64,000 bases of DNA from Aquisalimonas lutea (GCF_030409225.1 NZ_JAUFPK010000001.1:1648733-1712732); one strand, 5' to 3'; shown: positions 8,874 through 17,079, numbered from the stretch's first letter. Notes: a model not told the origin generated them from the letters alone. Numbers and translations are program-made.

Positions 8874-9079
8874 GCGAGCACGTCTACAAGCACCTGGAGG
8901 TGACCGGGTCGTCCCCGAACGGCATGGATGCGGCCATCCGCAACGCCGTGCGCACCGCGGGCCAGACCGTGCGCAACATGCACTGGTTCGAGGTGACCGA
9001 CACGCGGGGCCATATCGTCGACGGCGACGTGGCCCACTGGCAGGTGACGGTGAAGATCGGTTTCACCCTGGAAAAGTAG
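8870..9079 (+). CDS. dodecin family flavin-binding protein, 69 aa
   Basis: The protein is small and starts [20 protein letters not shown], with the dodecin core [20 protein letters not shown] and a final VKIGFTLEK strand. Dodecins form dodecameric hollow spheres that store flavin; the Trp in MHWFEV is the flavin-stacking residue. The length is the family norm. The ATG overlaps the pncA stop, and a GGGAGAAG ribosome site is present within pncA. Coupling with NAD salvage is suggestive of redox cofactor management, but this is inference. Confidence 0.93.
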   Translation: MSEHVYKHLEVTGSSPNGMDAAIRNAVRTAGQTVRNMHWFEVTDTRGHIVDGDVAHWQVTVKIGFTLEK

Positions 9080-9083
9080 CGCC

Positions 9084-10310
9084 ATGGCGCGGGGGAGGAG
9101 CCGCAGCCGAGCAAGCGGCGGGGGCGAGACACCCTGCGTCGGGCTGATTCTCTCCGGCGGCGGCGCCCGGGCGGCGTACCAGGTGGGCGTGCTCAAGGGC
9201 ATCGGCGAGATGCTCCCGCGCGGCGCGCCCAGCCCGTTCCCGGTGATCTGCGGAACCTCCGCCGGGGCCATCAACGCCGCCGCCGTGGCCACCCATGCCG
9301 CGCGCTTCCGCCAGGGCGTGCGCGGCCTGGAGGCCGTCTGGCGCGACTTCCGCGCCCGGCAGGTCTACCGCACTGACGCCTGGGGCGTGTCCACCCGCGC
9401 CATGAAGTGGCTGGGGGCGCTGTTCCTGGGCGGCGTCGGCGCCTACCGGCCGGTCTCCCTGCTGGACAACCGCCCGCTCCAGGAGCTGCTGGCGCAGGTG
9501 GTCCGCTTCGAGCGCATCGACCGCGCCATCGACGCCGGGCAGCTGCGCGGGCTGAGCATCACCGCCTCGCGGTATACTGGCGGCGAGTCCGTGTCGTTCT
9601 TCCAGGGCGTCGACAGCATCCAGGAGTGGGGGCGCGCCCGGCGGCTCGGCGTGCGTACCCGGATCGGCCTGGAGCACCTGATGGCGTCCAGCGCCATCCC
9701 GGCGGTGTTCCCTGCCGTGCGCATCGGCGATCATTTCTACGGCGACGGCAGCGTGCGCCAGCTCGCGCCCATCAGCCCGGCGCTGCACATGGGCGCCAAC
9801 CGCGTGCTGGTCATCGGCGTCAGCGGTCGCACCGGGATCAAGCGCGCCCAGCGGCCCCCGGAGCGCTATCCGTCGGTGGCCGAGATCCTCGGCCACGTGC
9901 TCGACTCGGCGTTCATCGACATGCTCGAGGGCGATCTGGAGAGGCTGGAGCGCATCAACCGCACCCTGGAGCATCTCCCGGGCGACGCGAAGCGCGAGCA
10001 GGGGCCGGATCTGCGCCGCGTGGACGCGCTGCAGATCGCCCCCAGCCGGGAGCTGGACGAGATCGCCGCCGCCTGTGCCCACGAGCTGCCGCGCACCCTG
10101 CGCTTCTTCCTGCGGGGCAGCGGTGCAACCAGCGGGGCGGGTTCCACGGTGGCCAGCTACCTGCTGTTCGAGCGCGGCTTCACCCGGGCGCTCATCGACC
10201 TGGGCTACCGCGATGCGCTCACCCGCGAGCCCGAGATCCTGCGCTTCCTGGGCTACGAGTCCACGGCCCGCTACCGGCGCGCCGACGCCGTCCCCGCCGA
10301 CCTCTGGTAG
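9084..10310 (+). CDS. patatin-like phospholipase, 408 aa
   Basis: This serine lipid acyl hydrolase has a Ser-Asp dyad. The oxyanion-hole motif is LILSGGGARAAYQVGVLKG, the nucleophile elbow is CGTSAGAINA (Gly-X-Ser-X-Gly) and the catalytic Asp is probably in FYGDGSVRQLAP, where the usual DGG is DGS. The region after residue 230 is an alpha-helical C-terminal extension (YPSVAEILGHVLDSAFIDML...) seen in bacterial patatins of about 400 aa. No signal peptide is present, so it is cytoplasmic or peripheral. It begins 5 bases after the dodecin stop, in a likely three-gene operon with pncA. Confidence 0.9.
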   Translation: MARGRSRSRASGGGETPCVGLILSGGGARAAYQVGVLKGIGEMLPRGAPSPFPVICGTSAGAINAAAVATHAARFRQGVRGLEAVWRDFRARQVYRTDAWGVSTRAMKWLGALFLGGVGAYRPVSLLDNRPLQELLAQVVRFERIDRAIDAGQLRGLSITASRYTGGESVSFFQGVDSIQEWGRARRLGVRTRIGLEHLMASSAIPAVFPAVRIGDHFYGDGSVRQLAPISPALHMGANRVLVIGVSGRTGIKRAQRPPERYPSVAEILGHVLDSAFIDMLEGDLERLERINRTLEHLPGDAKREQGPDLRRVDALQIAPSRELDEIAAACAHELPRTLRFFLRGSGATSGAGSTVASYLLFERGFTRALIDLGYRDALTREPEILRFLGYESTARYRRADAVPADLW

Positions 10311-10368
10311 CGGCGCCGCCCGGCCGCACGGCCGTCGCTCGAGCCCCTGATCCACCGGAAGTCAACCG

Positions 10369-10396
10369 TTGACTTGAACACCGGATGTTCTACCAT
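10369..10396 (+). promoter_or_regulatory. putative sigma-70 promoter for nrdJab
   Basis: TTGACT (10369-10374) and TACCAT (10391-10396) are separated by 16 bases and lie directly upstream of the two NrdR-like boxes. Confidence 0.5.
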
Positions 10397-10409
10397 GAGC
10401 TGCATCCGC

Positions 10410-10425
10410 ACCCAACATATAGGGG
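10410..10425 (+). promoter_or_regulatory. NrdR box 1
   Basis: ACCCAACATATAGGGG matches the NrdR consensus core CwAtATaTwG at nearly every position. NrdR represses ribonucleotide reductase genes in response to ATP/dATP, and the nrdJa start codon lies about 105 bases downstream. Confidence 0.7.
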
Positions 10426-10440
10426 TTTCATCGGAAAACC

Positions 10441-10456
10441 TGTAGACATGTTGTGG
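10441..10456 (+). promoter_or_regulatory. NrdR box 2 (weaker)
   Basis: TGTAGACATGTTGTGG is a weaker match. Its centre is exactly 31 bases from box 1, the spacing found for paired NrdR boxes (three helical turns), which supports both. Confidence 0.6.
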
Positions 10457-10529
10457 ACCGGCCTGTGGATAATCGGGCCAAATCATTGATCTAACAAAGA
10501 CGAATCCGTACGCGAAGGAGACTCAGCGA

Positions 10530-12689
10530 ATGACCAGCACAGCCGAGGCCCGGGACTTGCCCAGGGACGTCACGGAGATCGACATCCAGAGCGCATCCTG
10601 GGACATCTGGGACAAGAAGTACCGCCTGAAGGCGAAGGACGGCCGCATCATCGACGAGACCGTCGATGACACCTACAAGCGCGTGGCCTGGTCCCTCGCG
10701 CAGGTGGAGGAGACCGAGGCCAAGCGCCAGGAGTGGTACGGCAAGTTCCTCTGGGCGCTGCGTCAGGGCGCCATCCCGGCCGGCCGCATTACCTCCAACG
10801 CGGGCGCCGAGGAGCACAAGCCGTCCACCAGCACCATCAACTGCACCGTCTCCGGCACCATCGGCGACTCCATGGACGACATCCTGCAGAAGGTGCACGA
10901 GGCGGGGCTGACGTTGAAGGCCGGCTGCGGCATCGGCTACGAGTTCTCCACCCTGCGGCACAAGGGCGCCTACGTCTCCGGCGCCGGCGCCTACACCAGC
11001 GGCGCGCTGTCGTTCATGGACATCTACGACCGCATGTGCTTCACCGTCTCCAGCGCCGGCGGCCGCCGCGGCGCGCAGATGGCCACCTTCGACGTGGGCC
11101 ACCCGGACGTCCTCGACTTCATCCGCGCCAAGCGCGAGAACGGCCGCCTGCGCCAGTTCAACCTGTCGCTGCTGATCACCGACGAGTTCATCGAGGCCGT
11201 GCGCAACGACGCCGACTGGCCCCTGGCGTTCCCGGTGAGCCCGCGCGAGGCGGAGGTGGACGAGCTGGATCTCAACGACCCGTCCACCATCATCTGGCGC
11301 TACTGGCCCACCAAGGAGGGCTACATCACCAACGACGAGGGCCTGGTCGCCTGCCGCATCGAGCGCACCGTCAAGGCGAAGCGCCTGTGGGACATGATCA
11401 TGACCTCCACCTACGACTTCGCCGAGCCGGGGTTCATCCTCATCGACCGCGTCAACGAGATGAACAACAACTGGTTCGACGAGGACATCCGCGCCACCAA
11501 CCCCTGCGGCGAGCAGCCCCTGCCGCCCTACGGCGCGTGCCTGCTGGGCTCGGTGAACCTCACCAAGTTCGTGCGCGAGCCGTTCACCGAGAACGCCCAC
11601 TTCGACTGGGACACCTACCGCGAGGTGGTGGACATCTTCACGCGCATGCTCGACAACGTGGTGGAGGTCAACGGCCTGCCGCTGCCCGAGCAGCAGAAGG
11701 AGATCATGCGCAAGCGCCGCCACGGTATGGGCTTCCTGGGCCTGGGCTCGACGGTGACCATGCTGCGTATGAAGTACGGCGACGCCGACTCCGTGGCCTT
11801 CACCGAGGAAGCCGCCAAGCAGATGTCCCTGCAGGGCTGGCGCACCGCCGTGGACCTGGCCGAGGAGAAGGGCCCGGCGCCGATCATGGACGAGGAGTTC
11901 ACCGTCACCAAGGAGATGCTGGCCAAGCGCCCGCGCATGGCCGAGGACGGCTACAAGGCCGGTGACAAGGTCAAGGGCCGCGTGCTCATGGCGCGCTACA
12001 GCCACTACATGGAGAAGGTCGCCGGCGCCGACCCGGAGACCGTGGACGCCATCGCCGACAAGGGCGCGCGCTTCACGCACCACAGCTCCATCGCGCCCAC
12101 GGGCACCATCTCCCTGTCCCTGGCCAACAACGCCAGCAACGGCATCGAGCCCAGCTTCGCGCACCACTACTACCGCAACGTCATCCGCGAAGGGCGCAAG
12201 TCCAAGGAGAAGGTGGACGTGTTCAGCTTCGAGCTGCTGGCCTACCGCTCCTTCATCGACGCCTCGGGCCTGCCCAAGGCGGCGGATGCCAACAGCGCCG
12301 GCCTGCCGGACTACTTCATCACCGCGGACGACGTCACGCCCAAGCAGCACGTGGACATCCAGGGCGCGGCCCAGAAGTGGGTGGACTCCTCCATCTCCAA
12401 GACGGCCAACGTGCCCACGGACTACCCCTACGAGGACTTCAAGGGCATCTACCTGTACGCGTACGAGCAGGGGCTGAAGGGCTGCACCACGTTCCGCTTC
12501 AACCCGGAGGCCTTCCAGGGCGTGCTGGTGAAGGAGGAAGACCTGGCCAACACCACCTACCGCTTCGAGCTGGAAGACGGCAGCGTGGTCGAGGCCCAGG
12601 GCGGCGACGAGATCGAGTACGACGGCGAGACCCACACCGCCGCCAACCTCTACGACGCCCTGAAAGAAGGCTACTACGGCAAGTTCTGA
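10530..12689 (+). CDS. nrdJa: adenosylcobalamin-dependent class II ribonucleotide reductase, catalytic subunit part a, 719 aa
   Basis: It reduces ribonucleotides independently of oxygen using vitamin B12. It lacks an N-terminal ATP cone and begins directly with the catalytic barrel region (VDDTYKRVAWSLAQVE). Visible active-site features are STSTINCTVSG (redox cysteine region) and NPCGEQPLPPYGACLLGSVN, carrying the catalytic Asn-Cys-Glu. The C-terminal end (GCTTFRFNPEAFQGVL, then QGGDEIEYDGETH) lacks the C-terminal cysteine tail, which is supplied by the next gene. This is the split NrdJa/NrdJb organisation known from Pseudomonas aeruginosa. Start ATG 10530 with AAGGAGA. Likely controlled by NrdR through the boxes upstream. 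Confidence 0.95.
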   Translation: MTSTAEARDLPRDVTEIDIQSASWDIWDKKYRLKAKDGRIIDETVDDTYKRVAWSLAQVEETEAKRQEWYGKFLWALRQGAIPAGRITSNAGAEEHKPSTSTINCTVSGTIGDSMDDILQKVHEAGLTLKAGCGIGYEFSTLRHKGAYVSGAGAYTSGALSFMDIYDRMCFTVSSAGGRRGAQMATFDVGHPDVLDFIRAKRENGRLRQFNLSLLITDEFIEAVRNDADWPLAFPVSPREAEVDELDLNDPSTIIWRYWPTKEGYITNDEGLVACRIERTVKAKRLWDMIMTSTYDFAEPGFILIDRVNEMNNNWFDEDIRATNPCGEQPLPPYGACLLGSVNLTKFVREPFTENAHFDWDTYREVVDIFTRMLDNVVEVNGLPLPEQQKEIMRKRRHGMGFLGLGSTVTMLRMKYGDADSVAFTEEAAKQMSLQGWRTAVDLAEEKGPAPIMDEEFTVTKEMLAKRPRMAEDGYKAGDKVKGRVLMARYSHYMEKVAGADPETVDAIADKGARFTHHSSIAPTGTISLSLANNASNGIEPSFAHHYYRNVIREGRKSKEKVDVFSFELLAYRSFIDASGLPKAADANSAGLPDYFITADDVTPKQHVDIQGAAQKWVDSSISKTANVPTDYPYEDFKGIYLYAYEQGLKGCTTFRFNPEAFQGVLVKEEDLANTTYRFELEDGSVVEAQGGDEIEYDGETHTAANLYDALKEGYYGKF

Positions 12690-12709
12690 GCCCACGGAGG
12701 ACGAGCAAC

Positions 12710-13432
12710 ATGGCGATCAAGATAGACAGCAAGATCGTGGGCTACGAAGTGGCCAAGCCCGAGGACGAGGCGGCGAAGAGCAACGCCTCCGCCACCCCGG
12801 CTGAGGCCGCTAACGCCCCGGACATCGAGCACATGCACGAGATGGTGCAGCGGCCCAACGAGCTCGAGGGCAGCACCTACAAGATCAAGACGCCGCTGTC
12901 GGAGCACGCGCTGTACGTCACCATCAACGACATCGTGCTCAACCCCGGCACGGATCACGAGATCCGGCGGCCGTTCGAGATCTTCATCAACTCCAAGAAC
13001 ATGGACCACTTCCAGTGGATCGTCGCGCTCACGCGGATCATCTCCTCGGTGTTCCGCAAGGGCGGCGACTGCACCTTCCTGGTGGAGGAGCTGCGCTCCG
13101 TGTTCGACCCGCGCGGCGGCTACTTCAAGAAGGGCGGGCGCTTCATGCCCTCCCTGGTGGCCGAGCTGGGCGACGTCATCGAGACCCATCTCAAGAAGAT
13201 CGGCATGATCGAGCCCGAGGAGATGGACGAGCACCAGAAGGCCTTCCTGGAGAAGAAAAAGGCCGAGGCCAAGGGCCACAACCCGGCCATGGACGCCGCC
13301 GCCGCGGAGGCCCCCGAAGAAGGCGACTTCCCGGAGAACGCCGCCCTCTGCGGCAAGTGCAACGTCAAGGCCATGGTCCAGATGGACGGCTGTATGACGT
13401 GCCTGAACTGCGGGGATTCCAAGTGCGGCTAG
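12710..13432 (+). CDS. nrdJb: class II ribonucleotide reductase, small part b with TSCPD domain and redox Cys tail, 240 aa
   Basis: This is the second half of the split enzyme. It starts at ATG 12710 (GGAGGACGAGCAAC upstream), 20 bases after nrdJa. The TSCPD domain spans roughly residues 60-165 (LYVTINDIVLNPGTDHEIRR, then FIINSKNMDHFQW-like text and GGDCTFLVEEL). The C-terminus ends in a zinc/redox cysteine cluster, ALCGKCNVKAMVQMDGCMTC followed by LNCGDSKCG, which would re-reduce the active-site disulfide of NrdJa. Residues 12-42 form a low-complexity linker rich in Ala, Glu and Asn. Both proteins are needed for activity in Pseudomonas. Confidence 0.93.
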   Translation: MAIKIDSKIVGYEVAKPEDEAAKSNASATPAEAANAPDIEHMHEMVQRPNELEGSTYKIKTPLSEHALYVTINDIVLNPGTDHEIRRPFEIFINSKNMDHFQWIVALTRIISSVFRKGGDCTFLVEELRSVFDPRGGYFKKGGRFMPSLVAELGDVIETHLKKIGMIEPEEMDEHQKAFLEKKKAEAKGHNPAMDAAAAEAPEEGDFPENAALCGKCNVKAMVQMDGCMTCLNCGDSKCG

Positions 13433-13460
13433 CGTAAGCCGCACCGTGGCAGGAAGAACG

Positions 13461-13499
13461 AACCCCGGTCATCGCAAGGTGCCGGGGTTTCGCTTTTAT
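13461..13499 (+). terminator. intrinsic terminator of nrdJab
   Basis: Arms AACCCCGG and CCGGGGTT are followed by TCGCTTTTAT, about 30 bases after the nrdJb stop. The stretch from here to 13631 has no gene I can support. Confidence 0.85.
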
Positions 13500-13631
13500 G
13501 GGAGGCCGAACGTGAAACGACCAGACCGACCGTTTGGCACGCCGCCCGATTTCCGCTACTGTCGTGACAGGACGACATGCGGGAGCCACGCCATGGATCT
13601 AGGCCACTGCACCAGCCGGAAATGCCCGCCA

Positions 13632-14147
13632 TCACGCCACGTCCAGCGGGCTTCGCACGCCTTTGCCGCCCCGGACAAGACGCCCGCAGCGGGAGAACTC
13701 AACATCCTTGATGCGCGGCCGAACGCACTCCATCAGCCGCAGCCCGGCGCCGTAAAGCAAAGATGCCATCAGCCAGCGCGTGCCATCCAGATGGGCGAGA
13801 ACAGCACGGATCTCCGCCCGTGTGAGCACGACCGGCAGCCGCGCAGGCTTCCTGGCGCGCTCAACACTCTGTATGGCGTCGAGCTACAGGCCCAGCACCT
13901 CCCGGTAAAGAAACAGGAGAGCGCTGAAGGCCTGATTCTGCGTGGACGCAGCCACGTTCTTTCGTGCCGCCAGGTGGGTCAGAAAGGCCTCAACTTCCGG
14001 GGCCCCCATATCCCGCGGATGCCGCTTGCCGTGGAAGAGAATATAGCGTCGAATCCAGTCGACGTAGCTCTTTTCCGTGCGAATGCTGTAGTGCTTGCGG
14101 CGAATCCGATCACGGACCTCGTCCAGCAGCTTCAGCGCCTGCTCCAT
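13632..14147 (-). pseudogene. intI: integron integrase intI, inactivated (in-frame stop and loss of catalytic C-terminus)
   Basis: This is a tyrosine recombinase of the IntI family, read on the minus strand, divergent from the cassette array. From ATG 14147 (GGGAG upstream) the N-terminal core-binding domain is intact ([20 protein letters not shown], then [19 protein letters not shown]). A TAG at 13886-13884 follows REVLGL. The same frame then resumes with clear IntI text: VERARKPARLPVVLTRAEIR and LLYGAGLRLMECVRPRIKDV, containing the first catalytic Arg of ARLRLMEC type. It stops at 13632 after GKGVRSPLDVA. About 140 residues, including the RxxR/H boxes and nucleophilic Tyr, are missing. A strict reading frame would give only the N-terminal domain, so no recombinase activity is expected. 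Confidence 0.85.
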
Positions 14148-14214
14148 GGCGACCTTGCTCCCTGTCAAAGTAATGTGTTCGACCACGTCAAGCCTAGCGT
14201 CGCCGCCACATCGT

Positions 14215-14290
14215 GGCAAGTGAGTGCATCTTATCCGTCACTGATGACGCGATTTAGCACGTCGATACCGATGTCTACTTTTAGTTAGGC
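14215..14290 (+). other. putative attI site and cassette insertion point
   Basis: The stretch lies between intI and the first cassette. The core site GTTAGGC at 14284-14290 marks the first cassette boundary. The extent to the left is inferred, since attI sites have little sequence conservation. Confidence 0.6.
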
Positions 14291-14298
14291 TCAAAAAG

Positions 14299-14811
14299 AT
14301 GAAGTTTCGGGACCTACTCGATCTCCCATACAACGAACGCAATGGCATCATTGAACTGGAGGCGATCATTGAAGCGCTTCCCAACACACCAATTGAGGTG
14401 GCGAAACAGGTCTATCGAGATCACGGGCGAAACGGAGAGCATCAACAAGAGTATGGGGACCTCGATATTGGTTCCCTGTCGTGGGAGAAAAGGGAGCTCG
14501 CTGCCGCAAATATTCAGTCGTGCTTCATGTCGTCTCGGTTTTCCGAATGGGCGAACAGAGTCAGTGAAAGGATTGATCAGTTCGAACGTGTTGGATGGCA
14601 GTGCATTGATGTCAGGGAAGATGTTTGGCGGAATTGGGAAAAACACCAAACTTGGGTGACTAAGCCAGTATTTGTTCGTCGTGATCTGGTCGGTGTAGAA
14701 GAGGGCCTGCATCTTGTAGAAGGGCATACAAGGGTAGGGGTTCTCCGTGGGCTGCTAAGCCGATCACTGATTTCCGGGAGTAGTGTTCACGGGGTTTGGT
14801 ATGGAGCCTAA
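14299..14811 (+). CDS. cassette 1: hypothetical protein, 170 aa
   Basis: This is the first gene of the array, starting 9 bases after the attI core site. The N-terminus (MKFRDLLDLPYNERNGIIEL) is acidic and helical. The C-terminal third contains KPVFVRRDLVG then LHLVEGHTRVGVLRGL. This pattern, a hydrophobic strand followed by a G-H-x-R motif, is reminiscent of ParB/Srx-type domains but too short for a firm call. The position next to attI usually means most recent insertion and strongest expression from Pc in active integrons. Function unknown. The stop lies within the left core of the following attC. Confidence 0.75.
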   Translation: MKFRDLLDLPYNERNGIIELEAIIEALPNTPIEVAKQVYRDHGRNGEHQQEYGDLDIGSLSWEKRELAAANIQSCFMSSRFSEWANRVSERIDQFERVGWQCIDVREDVWRNWEKHQTWVTKPVFVRRDLVGVEEGLHLVEGHTRVGVLRGLLSRSLISGSSVHGVWYGA

Positions 14812-14886
14812 CAAGGCCGTAAACACGGACGCATTTTCCGTTCGCTGTGCTCACTACAAATGCGCCGGTTACGGCTGGCGTTAGGT
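14806..14886 (+). repeat. attC of cassette 1
   Basis: Left core GCCTAAC and right core GTTAGGT bound an imperfect inverted repeat of 81 bases. Confidence 0.85.
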
Positions 14887-14919
14887 TGAATTCATCTGAG
14901 AATGGGGAGACTAGATGCA

Positions 14920-15237
14920 ATGATCAAGAGAATCTGGCACGGCTGGACAACGCACGAGAACGCCGATAAGTACGAAACTCTTCTCAAGGAAGAGATATTT
15001 CCGGGCATTGTCGCAAAGAGCATTGCCGGATATAGAGACATTCAACTGCTGCGTCGGCCACATGACGATGAAGTCGAGTTCATTACGATCATGACGTTTG
15101 ACTCATGGAATTCGGTCAAGGAGTTTGTTGGTGAGGACCTGTCAGTGTCTTACGTTCCCGCAAAGGCCAAAGAGGTTCTCTCCCGATATGATGATCGATC
15201 ACAGCACTATGAAGTGCGGGAACATTTGTCGTACTAA
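14920..15237 (+). CDS. cassette 2: antibiotic-biosynthesis-monooxygenase (ABM)-like protein, 105 aa
   Basis: I chose ATG 14920 because GGGGAG lies about 10 bases upstream and the ABM fold begins there (MIKRIWHGWTTHENADKYET). The dimeric alpha/beta barrel pattern continues through IAGYRDIQLLRRPHDDEVEF, ITIMTFDSWNSVKEF and ends YDDRSQHYEVREHL. Family members include quinol monooxygenases and many of unknown activity; the 'WHGW...LLRR...TIMxFDS' version is common among integron cassettes. It is probably cytoplasmic. Substrate unknown. Confidence 0.8.
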   Translation: MIKRIWHGWTTHENADKYETLLKEEIFPGIVAKSIAGYRDIQLLRRPHDDEVEFITIMTFDSWNSVKEFVGEDLSVSYVPAKAKEVLSRYDDRSQHYEVREHLSY

Positions 15238-15273
15238 AAGGATAGGCGTGTCCGCGGATGCAAAGGCTACGTA

Positions 15274-15349
15274 ACCTAACAAAAGCTTCAACTCGGACCG
15301 CCTTTTCCGCTGGCGCTACAAAGCCGGCCGGTTAAGATTGGCGTTAAGC
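15274..15349 (+). repeat. attC of cassette 2
   Basis: ACCTAAC to GTTAAGC, 76 bases, with internal arms around CCGGCC and the TTCCGCTGGCGCTACAAAG loop type. Confidence 0.85.
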
Positions 15350-15365
15350 GCTAGATCGGAGAACG

Positions 15366-15776
15366 ATGGATCCCGCAATTCTTTCCGCAATTATCGTGGC
15401 TGTCGCGACACTTTCTGCGGCTGTTCTCGGATCGTGGTTGCAGCATAGACGGCAGTTACCGGCATCGCGAAAAGGAGGAAACTCGTTCGAGCCGGACGAG
15501 GACGACATATATTTTCTGACCTATTTGCTCCACGACGGTTATGAGCAAGATCGGCCAATGTCGACTACCGAGCTTGCGCAGCACCATGACAGGTACGCGC
15601 CACTGGAGCTGGAGGTCAAACTGATACGGTTGGAAAGGAATGGCTTCGTGTCGAGAGCTAATAAGAAGAATTCAAGCATCGGAGATTGGCGGATACTCCC
15701 GCACGGAATCGAGTATATGATGGCAGATGGGCATCAACTTCATGATCTCGTGGAAGAAGACCGGCGTAGCGCTTAA
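15366..15776 (+). CDS. cassette 3: hypothetical single-TM protein with a wHTH-like C-terminal domain, 136 aa
   Basis: The N-terminal TM helix (MDPAILSAIIVAVATLSAAV) is followed by a short basic segment (WLQHRRQLPASRK). Then comes a soluble domain, FEPDEDDIYFLTYLLHDGYE, with a winged-helix-like arrangement: MSTTELAQHHDRYAPLELEV, then KLIRLERNGFVSRAN and a possible wing GDWRILPHGIEYMM. This is a plausible membrane-tethered sensor or regulator, but there is no named family. GGAGAACG precedes the ATG. The stop overlaps the attC left core. Confidence 0.7.
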   Translation: MDPAILSAIIVAVATLSAAVLGSWLQHRRQLPASRKGGNSFEPDEDDIYFLTYLLHDGYEQDRPMSTTELAQHHDRYAPLELEVKLIRLERNGFVSRANKKNSSIGDWRILPHGIEYMMADGHQLHDLVEEDRRSA

Positions 15777-15839
15777 CACGTCGCTCAACGTGACTGGGTT
15801 ACGCTTCGCTTCACCCAGCACGTTAGCTATGCGTTAGAC
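15771..15839 (+). repeat. attC of cassette 3
   Basis: GCTTAAC to GTTAGAC, 69 bases. Confidence 0.85.
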
Positions 15840-15851
15840 GAGGTAAGTAAA

Positions 15852-16735
15852 ATGACGAGGGAGGCATTCTTGCGGATTCGTAACAAAGGGAGGGCTTGGT
15901 TTGAGAAAACCCAGGTTCTCTGCGCTAATCTCAATCGGAGCCAGAAGTTCTTCTTTTTCGGTGCAGTTGTGGCTCTGATAGCTGCCTTTTGGTGGATGAC
16001 GCCCTTCCGGCAGCCGTTCGTATCCTTCGTCATCTTGAGTGGCCTGCTCTTTGTGTCAGGGGTGTTTCAGACATCTTGGTTGTGTATTCCAAGGTTTGGG
16101 CGACCACGCTGGGGAAGGCGCTACTCCTTCTACTATATGCGTTATCCACTACGGCTGCGTACGCACTCGCGGCGCAACTTGTAAATGAAGTGGTCGCATT
16201 TGAAACATCTATGCTAGACAATGCAGTTGTCTTCGTCGCTATTCTTCTCGTTCCTATATTTGTCTTTATTTCGACCTATGTCCTGTTTGCGCTGGTGTTC
16301 CTGTTTGGGCAACTATACCTGATTCTGGTTGCGCACGCGGATGTGCTCAAGCATGACGAATGCTTCAAATCTGTCGTGCCCAAGAACCTGGAACGCTATC
16401 CCTTTAAAACACTTGCCGCAAGAGCAATTATATACCCTGTTGCCTTAGGTTTTCTCTGGGGCTCTGCATCGCATATGCTGCCGAGGTATGGGAGCTTTAT
16501 AGAGACTTCGGCAGCATCTTTCATTTATCACCTAGAGGCGGTTAGATTCTCTAGGTGCAGCAATGTCCCCATCGGTGCGAAGGTGATCCCGGTGAATGAT
16601 ACTGAGATAATCGTCGTAAGATGGAGCGATGGCGAGTATTCGTTCGAACCAATGGCTTGCGATCCAAAGATTTCGTCTAACAATAGCTTCAACCCGACCG
16701 GCCTCTCCGCTGTCGCTCCGAGGCCGGCGCGTTAA
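15852..16735 (+). pseudogene. cassette 4: hypothetical multi-TM protein split by a frameshift
   Basis: Two overlapping frames make one sensible protein. The first, from ATG 15852 (GAGGTAAGTAAA upstream), reads KFFFFGAVVALIAAFWWM then FVSFVILSGLLFVSGV. The second continues from about 16060 as SDILVVYSKVWATTLGKALL, then ALSTTAAYALAAQLVNEV and VAILLVPIFVFISTYVLFAL. A one-base loss between about 16050 and 16080 explains the break. The joined product would have four or five TM helices and a soluble C-terminal domain (VIPVNDTEIIVVRWSDGEYS). The final residues (NNSFNPTGLSAVAPRPAR) are encoded by the attC. A sequencing error is possible; a second start at 15989 is less likely to be used. Function unknown. 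Confidence 0.65.
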
Positions 16736-16748
16736 GCTGGGCATTGGC
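16675..16748 (+). repeat. attC of cassette 4, degenerate right core
   Basis: The left core GTCTAAC and the arms GACCGGCC/GGCCGGCG are present, but the expected GTTRRRY right core reads ATTGGCG at about 16744. Confidence 0.7.
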
Positions 16749-16760
16749 GGGAAAGAGCTT

Positions 16761-16862
16761 ATGGCTAAAGGCACGGAAGCGTGGATTGGTGGGCTTCGTT
16801 CAACCGCGATCAAAAGCGGAGCGTTCGTGTTGGCAGACACGGTGAATTGGGGCGGGAATTGA
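16761..16862 (+). CDS. cassette 5: possible 33-aa peptide
   Basis: This short ORF (MAKGTEAWIGGLRSTAIKSG...) has GGGAAAGAG about 8 bases before its ATG. Nothing similar is recognised. The rest of the cassette, 16863-16991, is GC-rich and has no supported ORF. The cassette may be noncoding or a fusion of remnants. I report the peptide only because of the ribosome site. Confidence 0.3.
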   Translation: MAKGTEAWIGGLRSTAIKSGAFVLADTVNWGGN

Positions 16863-16991
16863 GCGCACTGGAATCAGGTCATCCTGTAACGCCTGCGGTC
16901 ACCATGTCGCGGCGGCCCCTGGTGCGGGGCGCGCAAGGCAAGGCCGGTGCAGTGCCGTCCGGTCAGCTCCGGGGTTGCGGAGCGTCTTTCC

Positions 16992-17079
16992 CTCCAACAA
17001 TTGGCTCGAGGCGACGCCGGCACACGTGGCTGCCTGTAATCGGGCGCTCCGGGCGGCGCGCCTCAGCCAACCGTTAGAA
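16992..17079 (+). repeat. attC of cassette 5
   Basis: CTCCAAC to GTTAGAA, 88 bases. It is nearly the same sequence as the attC at 24753-24840, including GGCGACGCCGGCACACGTGG. Confidence 0.85.

Noticed and set aside
10491-12695. 734-codon minus-strand ORF over nrdJa
   Set aside because: Shadow of nrdJa; no family motifs, composition dominated by G, V, H and A.
13446-14288. 280-codon plus-strand ORF across the integrase
   Set aside because: It is antisense to intI, whose IntI motifs are unmistakable even though the gene is broken.
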